Of a stretch of 14,540 nucleotides of DNA, positions 8,242 to 14,540 are shown in pieces (positions within the stretch are counted from its first letter, which is position 1; the number at the start of each line of letters is the position of its first letter). The position numbers were made by a program, and so were the translations under genes. The notes under the pieces are model-generated. The model did no database searches. It was given only the letters and a program-made list of their open reading frames with translations, and was not told the origin of the DNA. The DNA comes from an uncultured Polaribacter sp. (lineage in GTDB: Bacteria; Bacteroidota; Bacteroidia; Flavobacteriales; Flavobacteriaceae), in assembly GCA_937936695.1 (NCBI GenBank), contig CALHCK010000183.1, positions 1 through 14,540 on the forward strand. The letters are read 5' to 3'.

Positions 8242-9327
8242 ATGAACCGTAAAGAATTTTTAGGAAATACAGTAAAAGCAGCAGCAGGTATTTTGGTTGC
8301 CCCACATTTTAATATTATAAAATCTAAACCCAAAATGTATGATACTATTATTGGTCATGGAGATTTTAAGTATAAGGTACATAAATCTTGGGGAGATTTA
8401 GATAGAGCCAAGACACCTGTTAAAAATTGCCATGAAATGGTAATGGATTCTAAAGGTCGTTTAATTGTTGTTGGAGATAATACTAAAAATAACATTTTAA
8501 TTTATGATAAGTCTGGTAAATTACTAGACTCTTGGGGGGTTCGTTACAAAGGTGGTCATGGTTTGTCTTTATGGAATGATGGTTCTGAAGATTTTTTATT
8601 TATCTGTGATGCGAAAGGAGAAAGCATGATAAAAACCACAACAGATGGTAGAGAATTAATGATTATTGGGCATCCATCTAAATATGGAGCTTATGAAAAA
8701 AAGGATAAATTTAAACCAACTGAAAGTGCTATTGGTCCTAATGGAGATATTTATATTGCAGATGGTTATGGTGCAAATTATGTATTGCAATTTACTAAAG
8801 ACGGAGAGTTTATTAGAAAAATAGGTAGTGGTAGAGGTACTGGACAAGATCAATTTCAAACTGTTCATGGTGTTTGCATAGATTATAGAGGAAAAGGAGA
8901 ACCAACATTACTAATAACTTCTAGAGCAGCAAATTGTTTTAAACGTTTTACATTAGATGGTAAATACATAGAGCAGATAGATTTACCAGGAGCATTTGTT
9001 TGTCGCCCTGTAATTCATAATCAGAATCTATATTCAGGAGTTTGTTGGTCATCAGATATAGATTATATAGAAGGTGATAAAAACACACATCCTTACCATA
9101 TAAACCCTAAGTCTGGTTTTGTAACTATTTTAGATGATAAAGGAAAGGTAGTGTCTAATCCAGGAGGAACAAAACCTAAATATAAAAAAGGTAAGTTACA
9201 ACGTATGGTACAAGAGCAACCTATTTTTCGTCATTGTCATGATGTATGTGTAGATAATGATGAAAATTTATATGTATGCCAATGGAATGCTAACAAAGCG
9301 TACCCTATAAAATTAGAACGTGTTTAG
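8242..9327 (+). CDS. NHL-type six-bladed beta-propeller protein, exported
   Basis: A 361-residue protein starting 11 bp after the DUF1501 stop behind an A-rich leader. The N-terminus (NRKEFLGNTVKAAAGILVAP) looks like a Tat-type signal with RK instead of RR and no lipobox Cys. The rest has NHL/beta-propeller strand pattern, with repeats such as GRLIVVGDN...ILIYDKSGKLLDSWG (~73-99), GDIYIADGYGANYVLQFTKDG (~168-188), PTLLITSRAANCFKRFTLDG (~221-240) and ENLYVCQWNANKAYPIKLE (~341-359). His residues recur at equivalent blade starts: CHEMVMD (His64), GGHGLSL (His106), VHGVCID (His209) and CHDVCVD (His333). Peptidylglycine alpha-amidating lyase uses His on the propeller axis to bind zinc, so a metal-binding enzyme is plausible; a scaffold role is the alternative. 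As last gene of the tight cluster it probably acts with the cytochrome/DUF1501 pair. Substrate unknown. Confidence 0.85.
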   Translation: MNRKEFLGNTVKAAAGILVAPHFNIIKSKPKMYDTIIGHGDFKYKVHKSWGDLDRAKTPVKNCHEMVMDSKGRLIVVGDNTKNNILIYDKSGKLLDSWGVRYKGGHGLSLWNDGSEDFLFICDAKGESMIKTTTDGRELMIIGHPSKYGAYEKKDKFKPTESAIGPNGDIYIADGYGANYVLQFTKDGEFIRKIGSGRGTGQDQFQTVHGVCIDYRGKGEPTLLITSRAANCFKRFTLDGKYIEQIDLPGAFVCRPVIHNQNLYSGVCWSSDIDYIEGDKNTHPYHINPKSGFVTILDDKGKVVSNPGGTKPKYKKGKLQRMVQEQPIFRHCHDVCVDNDENLYVCQWNANKAYPIKLERV

Positions 9328-9420
9328 GTTAGAAATAATAATTTAAAGTATGTGACTTTTCATATTTATAACTATGCTTAAATAAGTAACTGTATAGTTT
9401 GTTTTTAATAGAAAATCTTG

Positions 9421-9504
9421 TTGAAAAGAATTCTGTGGATAATTTTAATGCTATTGATTGTTGTGTTGATAGTGACTGCTTTTGTAATTAATTGTTATTT
9501 CTGA
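9421..9504 (+). pseudogene. Possible remnant of a membrane-anchor N-terminus
   Basis: Read from TTG at 9421, this frame gives 27 residues then TGA. It starts LKRILWIILMLLIVVLIVTA, a basic start followed by an uninterrupted hydrophobic helix, then FVINCYF. This resembles the start of many single-helix-anchored flavobacterial proteins such as cytochromes or lipoproteins. There is no ATG, and the frame stops right after the helix. In another frame, codons from 9521 read CFEESAIVEQAFCLTDCVF before a stop, which could be a frameshifted continuation. It could also be an intact tiny membrane peptide with a TTG start, or chance in AT-rich DNA. Confidence 0.3.
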
Positions 9505-9690
9505 AAAAACAAATAGTTAATGCTTTGAAGAAAGTGCTATTGTAGAACAAGCATTCTGTCTTACAGATTGTGTTTTTTAATATTATGCTTTATAATGTAA
9601 TGTTGGGTTAATTTGTTTTTAATATTATCTTGATACTTAAGTGCAGATTTCTTACAATCTTGAATCTTGTAATTAAATAAGTTTATTCTG

Positions 9691-9736
9691 AAAATCTAAG
9701 ATTTTGTCTATAGTTAAAAAACATAAAATCTAAGAT
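9691..9736. repeat. 12-bp direct repeat, first copy palindromic; possible operator
   Basis: AAAATCTAAGAT occurs at 9691-9702 and again at 9725-9736, 34 bp apart start to start. The first copy continues to AAAATCTAAGATTTT, a 7+1+7 palindrome. The second is followed by AGGTTTTA, giving an imperfect inverted repeat with the TAAAATC that precedes it. The repeats lie about 255-300 bp upstream of the lyase-like gene. The spacing is roughly three helical turns, which would suit a dimeric regulator, but the region is AT-rich and chance is possible. Confidence 0.35.
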
Positions 9737-9863
9737 AGGTTTTATTTTTAAGGGGTTAATAGGGTAAATTAGATTATTTTTAAGATAAAATACTATATAA
9801 ACCATGATAGGACAGTATGGTGAACACTTAAAATTAAGTTAAATTTCGTTTCCTTTATGAAAA

Positions 9864-9880
9864 TACTTTTATAAAAAGTA
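9864..9880. promoter_or_regulatory. 17-bp palindrome upstream of the lyase-like gene
   Basis: TACTTTTATAAAAAGTA has two perfect 7-bp arms (9864-9870 and 9874-9880) around ATA. It lies 111 bp before the ATG at 9992. It could be an operator or a small leader hairpin, but no T-run follows to make it a terminator. The low sequence complexity keeps confidence low. Confidence 0.25.
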
Positions 9881-9991
9881 AACAGATATAATGTTTTGTA
9901 TAATTAAAATTCATTGAATTTTATATTTTTTATTACACAAAATTGTATTTAGAATAGGGGTAAAGTATTCGATTCTAAACTAAACTTAAAA

Positions 9992-12457
9992 ATGAAATTA
10001 AACTTAGCAAAATTATGGATTTTGTTTCTTGTTCCTGTTTTTATGCAAGCACAAGTTACGTTAGAAACAGAGGTTAAAATTACAGATTTAGCTATGTACT
10101 TTAATGGTGTAAAAAACCAGGGAAGTCCAAATTCTAGTGGATCTACAGCATATGATTATGCCTATGGACCTGCCTTATCTCCTCATGGAGATTGTGTAAA
10201 AACATATAATCAATATGTTTTTATGACATGTTATAGAGGAGGCAAATTAGATAGACATGTAATGCTTACTCGATACAATTTAGAGACAGGTACCATGAAA
10301 ACTATTGAGTTTCCACACCAGCATACTGGATTTAAGGGAAAGTGGTGGATAGGAGAAACTCATAATACAATTGCAATAGGAATTAGCCCTATTAATGGAA
10401 CAATTCATATGGTATACGATATGCATGCTTATACTAATAATGGAGCTTTTGTAAATGATTATTTTAGATATACTTTTTCTAGACCAAACGTAGCAGAACT
10501 TTCAGATGAAGAATTTACATTAGATAAATTTGAATTAGATCCATTGGATGGGGATTATAAGCATTGTACTATGGATGGTGTAAGAGATCCTGCTCATTAT
10601 GATAGATTTACATACCCTCAGTTTTTTCTAAATAATGATGGTGAATTATTTTTAACTGCTAGGGACGGAACTTCTCATGATGGAGCACAAGCATTTATTA
10701 AATACAATGCAAATGAAACTAAATGGGGGAGATTTACTCATTTTAATGCGCTTGGAGCAGGGAGTAAAGGGGAGACAAATAATTGGAGTATTTATGGAAG
10801 TATAAAATACACAAACGGAAAAATTAGAGCTGGTTTTCAAAGGAGGTTAAATACGGGTTCAGATAAATATCAGTTTCAAAATGGTGTTTATTATGCTTAT
10901 TCAGATGACTCTACAGGGGCGTCTCAATGGAAAAATCATAAAGGAGAAGATATGACATTGCCTTTGGTGAAAGCGGAAGAAGTATTAGTTTTTGAGCCAG
11001 GGGACTTAGTGGAAACAACAGAAAGAAATAAAGTGCATATTGTAAGTGGTTTCGATTGGACGGTAACGGATAATGAAGATGTGCATATTATTAGTAGAGT
11101 GAAAGATAATGAGAATAATGTTACAAGATTTATTCATAGTTATAAGCCAAACGGCGCTAGTGACTTTATTGTTTCTACAGATTTTAGTGGAGCTCAAGCT
11201 TTGTATACCTCTGGAGAGTATGTTTACGTAATAGGTTTAAACTCTTCAGGAAGACCTTTAGTGCAAAGAGCAGAAGGTGGAACAAATCTTTTTACAAAAG
11301 TATACGAACAAACTTCGGGTAGAAGGTTCAGTAAAGGTCAGGTTCATATTTCAGATGGTAAATTATATTACTATTTATTAGAGAATAACCCAGAAAATAA
11401 CAATACTACTACAAGAACAACGTATTTACAGGTTATTGATTTATCAGTAGAAGATGGTCCAAAACCGTTTGCGGTTAACATGGTAACACCTACAGATAGT
11501 CAATCTTTTAATGAAGGTGAAAATGTACAGTTATATGCGATAGCGTCTGCAGATGAAGGGGGAATTACGAAAGTAGAATTTGTTGTAAATGATAGTGTTT
11601 TAGAAGAGGATACTACAAAGCCATATATATTAGACTGGATTCCAAATGAAATAGGTAATTATAATATAAAAGCAATTGCATATAAAACCGGTGGTGAAAC
11701 TATAACATCTACAGAAGTAAATATAGAAATTAAAGAAATTGATAGTTCAGATTTAACGATTGATACGTACAGGTTACAAAACGTTGGTACAGGTCAGTTT
11801 TTAACTACAGCAGCTACAGCACAACCAGTAACTATGAGTGATTCTGGAGAGGAAGAAGACAAGTACTGGGAGTTTTTTAAAACGAATATTGAAGGTCAAG
11901 ATTTTTTTAATATTGATAGTAAACAAGGAGGTATTTTAAGGGCTACAGGAGGAGGTTTTTCAGCAGGAGCTTTTCTTGTAGTGGGTACAACAAAATTACC
12001 AACGGTAAATGATTCAGATAAAATATGGACTGTCCACTATAATGAAGAAAATGATAGTTTTAGGTTTGAAGCAGGAACAAGTGGAAGGTTTATGTATCAT
12101 GATGAAGATGGTAATATTTATAATAAAGCATCAGAAGGGGTAGATGAGAGAAGTGTATGGAAAGCGATATCTACAAGTAGAACTTTAAGTGTGTTTGATG
12201 ATGTAACATCTGCATCTTCAATTCAAGTATATCCTAATCCAGCAAAAGATTTATTTACAATATCTTTAAATGCTATTGGAGAGTCGGAAATTATTATTTC
12301 TGATATGTTAGGTAAAATAGTTTATAAGGAAACAACAAGTTTAGATAAAATAACAATTGAAACAGGGAAAAAATTTACATCTGGAGTTTATTTGATTAAA
12401 GTATCTTCAAAAAACAATCAATCAAAAACATTTTATAAAAAATTGATTTTAGAATAA
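9992..12457 (+). CDS. Secreted BNR_4-type polysaccharide lyase candidate with Ig-like, beta-trefoil-like and T9SS domains
   Basis: An 821-residue protein. Residues 1-20 form a Sec signal peptide (cleavage probably after FMQA). Residues ~25-485 look like a seven-bladed BNR_4 propeller: LSPHGDCVKTYNQYVF (63-78), GETHNTIAIGISPINGTIHM (121-140) with VYDMH (141-145), and FTYPQFFLNNDGELFLTARD (206-225). Ulvan lyases PL24 and PL25 have this fold and use His, Tyr and Arg; His124, His139/145, Tyr208 and Arg224 are candidates. Next comes an Ig-like domain (~493-580; MVTPTDSQSFNEGENVQL), then a beta-trefoil-like domain (~590-727; YRLQNVGTGQFLTT), probably glycan-binding. The C-terminus (~741-821; IQVYPNPAKDLFTI to YKKLILE) is a type IX secretion sorting domain, so the protein is secreted or held on the cell surface. 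It is probably a separate transcription unit, with 664 bp upstream and a terminator downstream. The lyase call is inference; a glycosidase is an alternative. Confidence 0.75.
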   Translation: MKLNLAKLWILFLVPVFMQAQVTLETEVKITDLAMYFNGVKNQGSPNSSGSTAYDYAYGPALSPHGDCVKTYNQYVFMTCYRGGKLDRHVMLTRYNLETGTMKTIEFPHQHTGFKGKWWIGETHNTIAIGISPINGTIHMVYDMHAYTNNGAFVNDYFRYTFSRPNVAELSDEEFTLDKFELDPLDGDYKHCTMDGVRDPAHYDRFTYPQFFLNNDGELFLTARDGTSHDGAQAFIKYNANETKWGRFTHFNALGAGSKGETNNWSIYGSIKYTNGKIRAGFQRRLNTGSDKYQFQNGVYYAYSDDSTGASQWKNHKGEDMTLPLVKAEEVLVFEPGDLVETTERNKVHIVSGFDWTVTDNEDVHIISRVKDNENNVTRFIHSYKPNGASDFIVSTDFSGAQALYTSGEYVYVIGLNSSGRPLVQRAEGGTNLFTKVYEQTSGRRFSKGQVHISDGKLYYYLLENNPENNNTTTRTTYLQVIDLSVEDGPKPFAVNMVTPTDSQSFNEGENVQLYAIASADEGGITKVEFVVNDSVLEEDTTKPYILDWIPNEIGNYNIKAIAYKTGGETITSTEVNIEIKEIDSSDLTIDTYRLQNVGTGQFLTTAATAQPVTMSDSGEEEDKYWEFFKTNIEGQDFFNIDSKQGGILRATGGGFSAGAFLVVGTTKLPTVNDSDKIWTVHYNEENDSFRFEAGTSGRFMYHDEDGNIYNKASEGVDERSVWKAISTSRTLSVFDDVTSASSIQVYPNPAKDLFTISLNAIGESEIIISDMLGKIVYKETTSLDKITIETGKKFTSGVYLIKVSSKNNQSKTFYKKLILE

Positions 12458-12480
12458 AATTTTAATTTTGTGTTTAATTA

Positions 12481-12515
12481 AAAGCCAGTACTTTATTTTA
12501 AGTATTGGCTTTTTT
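12481..12515 (+). terminator. Intrinsic terminator after the lyase-like gene
   Basis: The arms AAAGCCAGTACTT (12481-12493) and AAGTATTGGCTTT (12500-12512) pair over 13 bp with a single G-T wobble around the loop TATTTT. A run of six T ends the structure at 12510-12515. It begins 23 bp after the stop at 12457. The A-rich left flank (taattaaaa) would also give a short T-run on the opposite strand. This separates the gene from the one at 12694. Confidence 0.9.
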
Positions 12516-12645
12516 CATTTGTATTGTGTTAAATGAAACTTAAAAACAGGATAAGGCAGGATGGTTATAGATTTTTATCTTGATAATTTGAACTCTTACT
12601 TTTTAAATAATTGAAAAAACAATATTAATAAAGGGAATTCTTTTT

Positions 12646-12668
12646 TTATAAAAGCCTCTGTTTTATAA
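12646..12668. promoter_or_regulatory. Perfect 8-bp inverted repeat before the toroid-lyase-like gene
   Basis: TTATAAAA (12646-12653) and TTTTATAA (12661-12668) are perfect inverted copies separated by the 7 bp GCCTCTG, ending 25 bp before the ATG at 12694. The position suits an operator or a 5' leader hairpin. No clear Bacteroidota promoter match was seen in 12516-12693, but after the terminator the downstream gene needs its own promoter here. Chance is possible in such AT-rich DNA. Confidence 0.35.
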
Positions 12669-12693
12669 GATAATTCTTTAGATAAAATAAATA

Positions 12694-14540
12694 ATGAAAA
12701 GACGTAATTTTTTGCAGTTATCAACCTTAGCAGGATTGGGTATGTCCTTGCCAATGTCAGGAATACTTAATTCTTGTACTACTCACCCTGAACATTCTTT
12801 AGAATTTAAAAATTTAATTTCTGGTTTGTTAAAAGATTGGTGTGACGGAATGTTAAAAGTGCAAATTAATAATCCATCCAATTTAGAAGAGCACGGTGCG
12901 TTAGGGTGTCCATCTTGTTCTCACATCCACGGAAGATGTATGGATGCTGTATATCCTTTTTTATATATGGCAGATGTTACTGGGGATGCTAAATATATAG
13001 AGGGAGCTAAACTGGTTATGTTATGGGCAGAAAATAATGTTTCGCAAAAAAATGGAGCTTGGACCGTAATTAGAAATCCAAAATCTTGGAAAGGGATTAC
13101 TGTTTTTGGAGCTATTGCTTTGGCGGAAGCTTTGCATTATCATGGGCACCTTTTAGATGAGGAAACAAGAAAAGCTTGGACAACTCGTTTAGAAAGAGCA
13201 GGTCAGTATCTTTATGATACTTTTACAATAGATTTTACTAATATAAATTATCCAGGAACAGCAGTTTATGGTTTAAATTTAATAGGGAATGTTTTAAATA
13301 GAGAAGATTTTAAATCTAAAAGTAAAACTTTAGCATCTCAAGTAAAAGTATATTTTACAGCTAATGAAGGGTTGTTGTTTGGAGAGTGTAAAAAAAGCTC
13401 AAGTAAGTTAAGTGAAAAAGGATTACATGGTGTAGATTTAGGATATAATGTAGAAGAAACTTTAAATAGCTTGGTGATGTATGCTTTAAAAGAAAAAGAT
13501 GATGAGCTTTTACAAATTTTAACAAAATCATTAAATAGTCATTTAGAATTTATGTTGCCAGATGGTGCTTGGGATAATAGTTGGGGTAATAGAATGTATA
13601 AATGGAGTTATTGGGGTAGTAGAACTTGCGATGGTAGTCAACCTGCATTTGGAATGATGGCGCATATAAACCCTGCATTTGGTGCCGCTGCTGTTAAAAA
13701 TACCGAATTATTACAGCGTTGTACTGCAGATGGTTTAATTCATGGAGGACCTCATTTTATAGAGGCAGGAATACCTCCTTGTGTGCACCATACATTTACG
13801 CATGCTAAACCTTTGGCAGCGTTATTAGATCATTGGGATCATTTACCAGAAATCAATAAAAAGACAGCTTTACCAAGAGCAACAGCTGATGGAGTTACTT
13901 ATTTTAAAGATTTAGATGTTTCTTTATTTGCTAGAGGAGATTGGAGAGGTACGGTAAGTGCTTATGATGCAGAATACCACTACAAATACGATTTTCGTCA
14001 AGCTTCAGGGGGTTCTTTAGGGGTATTGTATCATAATAAAGTAGGTTTGTTGTGTGCTGCTAGTATGGCAGAGTATCATTTAGTTGAAAAAAACAACCAA
14101 CAACCGCAACCAGGAAAAGATATTGCTTTAACACCAAGAATTGAAAGTTTTAAGGAAGATGTTTGGTATACTAATATTTATGATTTACCTGCAACTGTAA
14201 CTAATAAAGATGAGAATGGAACTATTGAATTGTTGGCAAAAGTGCAGCTTAAAGATGTTGATAGAAAGGTTATAGAAGATACAGCATCTAATTTTAACAT
14301 AAATTATAAGTGTTTTACAGAAGCAATGGAGGTACAGGTGAGTACGAATCAAGATGTAAAAGAAAAAACAGCTTTTGTGTTGCCAATAGCATCTCCAAAT
14401 TCTGAAAAGATTGATTTTGTGTCAGAAAACGAAATTACTATAACTAAGCCTAATGGAAAAGTTCATATAAAATCAAATGTAGCTTTAAAAGTAAAAGAAG
14501 TGTCAGGAAATAGAACGTTTAATATGGTACCTGGTATAGA
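12694..14540 (+). CDS. Tat-exported heparinase II/III-like (alpha/alpha toroid) lyase candidate, 3' truncated by window edge
   Basis: Open from ATG 12694 to the right edge (615 codons, no stop). The start is supported by an immediate twin-arginine signal, MKRRNFLQL, a hydrophobic stretch and a lipobox-like ILNSC (Cys28), behind the A-rich leader gataaaataaata. Residues ~40-390 look helical, with repeats typical of an (alpha/alpha) toroid (MDAVYPFLYMADVTGDAKYI, 83-102; GYNVEETLNSLVMYAL, ~250-265). Possible active-site stretches are WDNSWGNRMYKWSYWG (293-308), with an Asn-Arg pair at 299-300, and CVHHTFTH (363-370). From about 400 the sequence becomes beta-rich (YHYKYDFRQASGGSLGVLYH), as in lyases with a C-terminal beta-sandwich. 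A Cys/His-rich motif, CPSCSHIHGRC (72-82), could bind metal. The ulvan lyase family PL40 is a possibility I cannot confirm; another heparinase-like lyase or hydrolase is the alternative. The lyase-like gene upstream supports a carbohydrate role. Confidence 0.7.
   Translation, partial: MKRRNFLQLSTLAGLGMSLPMSGILNSCTTHPEHSLEFKNLISGLLKDWCDGMLKVQINNPSNLEEHGALGCPSCSHIHGRCMDAVYPFLYMADVTGDAKYIEGAKLVMLWAENNVSQKNGAWTVIRNPKSWKGITVFGAIALAEALHYHGHLLDEETRKAWTTRLERAGQYLYDTFTIDFTNINYPGTAVYGLNLIGNVLNREDFKSKSKTLASQVKVYFTANEGLLFGECKKSSSKLSEKGLHGVDLGYNVEETLNSLVMYALKEKDDELLQILTKSLNSHLEFMLPDGAWDNSWGNRMYKWSYWGSRTCDGSQPAFGMMAHINPAFGAAAVKNTELLQRCTADGLIHGGPHFIEAGIPPCVHHTFTHAKPLAALLDHWDHLPEINKKTALPRATADGVTYFKDLDVSLFARGDWRGTVSAYDAEYHYKYDFRQASGGSLGVLYHNKVGLLCAASMAEYHLVEKNNQQPQPGKDIALTPRIESFKEDVWYTNIYDLPATVTNKDENGTIELLAKVQLKDVDRKVIEDTASNFNINYKCFTEAMEVQVSTNQDVKEKTAFVLPIASPNSEKIDFVSENEITITKPNGKVHIKSNVALKVKEVSGNRTFNMVPGI

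Larger units (their letters stand above)
9328..9991. other. 664-bp AT-rich intergenic region
   Basis: No convincing intact gene is seen on either strand. The region separates the five-gene cluster from the lyase-like gene, so the promoter of the latter probably lies here. I found no perfect match to the Bacteroidota promoter pattern (TTTG then TAnnTTTG) and no clear hairpin terminator right after the propeller gene. It contains a hydrophobic short open frame (9421-9504), a 12-bp direct repeat (9691-9702 and 9725-9736) and several short palindromes, including ACTTAA/TTAAGT (9826-9839), TTACAA/TTGTAA (9652-9672) and the one at 9864-9880. Confidence 0.7.

Noticed and set aside
8103..8333. Minus-strand frame across the DUF1501/propeller junction
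   Set aside because: It overlaps two convincing + strand genes and its product looks like antisense of them; no start context supports it.
9352..9700. Bacteroidota-type promoter (TTTG and TAnnTTTG)
   Set aside because: Partial matches such as TAGTTTG and TAATTTG have wrong internal spacing and no matching upstream element, so no promoter was called.
1..14540. CRISPR array, tRNA, rRNA or insertion sequence
   Set aside because: No regularly spaced repeats, no cloverleaf or rRNA-like stretches and no transposase or terminal inverted repeats were seen. The long repeat is explained by paralogous genes.

Overview
The window looks like part of a polysaccharide-utilisation region from a marine flavobacterium (Bacteroidota). 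The evidence is low G+C (about one third by eye), A-rich sequence instead of Shine-Dalgarno motifs before the starts, a type IX secretion (T9SS) C-terminal sorting domain, lipoprotein and Tat signal peptides, and enzyme families typical of algal-polysaccharide degraders. All recognised genes are on the + strand. The genus cannot be named from the sequence alone.

Region 1 (1-9327) is a tight five-gene cluster: a planctomycete-type cytochrome (PSCyt1/DUF1549/DUF1553, cut by the left edge), a DUF1501 Tat-lipoprotein, a second full-length copy of the cytochrome, a second DUF1501 copy, and a six-bladed beta-propeller. Gaps are 11-45 bp, so it reads as one operon containing a tandem duplication of a two-gene module. 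The complete cytochrome starts with a four-helix DUF2231 membrane domain, has two CxxCH haem sites, and carries a beta-sandwich domain inserted into DUF1553. The first 380 bases of the window are almost identical to 4381-4760 (7 differences), after which the two genes diverge abruptly; this suggests gene conversion.

Region 2 (9328-9991) is a 664-bp gap without a confident gene. It holds a possible membrane-anchor gene remnant and several AT-rich repeats and palindromes that could be regulatory.

Region 3 (9992-12457) encodes a secreted multidomain protein: a BNR_4-type propeller resembling ulvan lyases of families PL24/PL25, an Ig-like domain, a beta-trefoil-like domain and a T9SS sorting domain. 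A strong intrinsic terminator follows.

Region 4 (12694-right edge) encodes a Tat-type exported protein with an apparent (alpha/alpha) toroid plus beta-sandwich layout, like heparinase II/III-type lyases. It is cut by the right edge.

Working picture (inference): two lyase-like enzymes attack a uronic-acid-containing, probably sulfated algal polysaccharide, perhaps ulvan, while the upstream duplicated cytochrome/DUF1501/propeller cluster does membrane-linked redox or hydrolytic chemistry on the products. The biochemical role of the PSD1/DUF1501 pair is not established to my knowledge. It is the best candidate here for an undescribed system.
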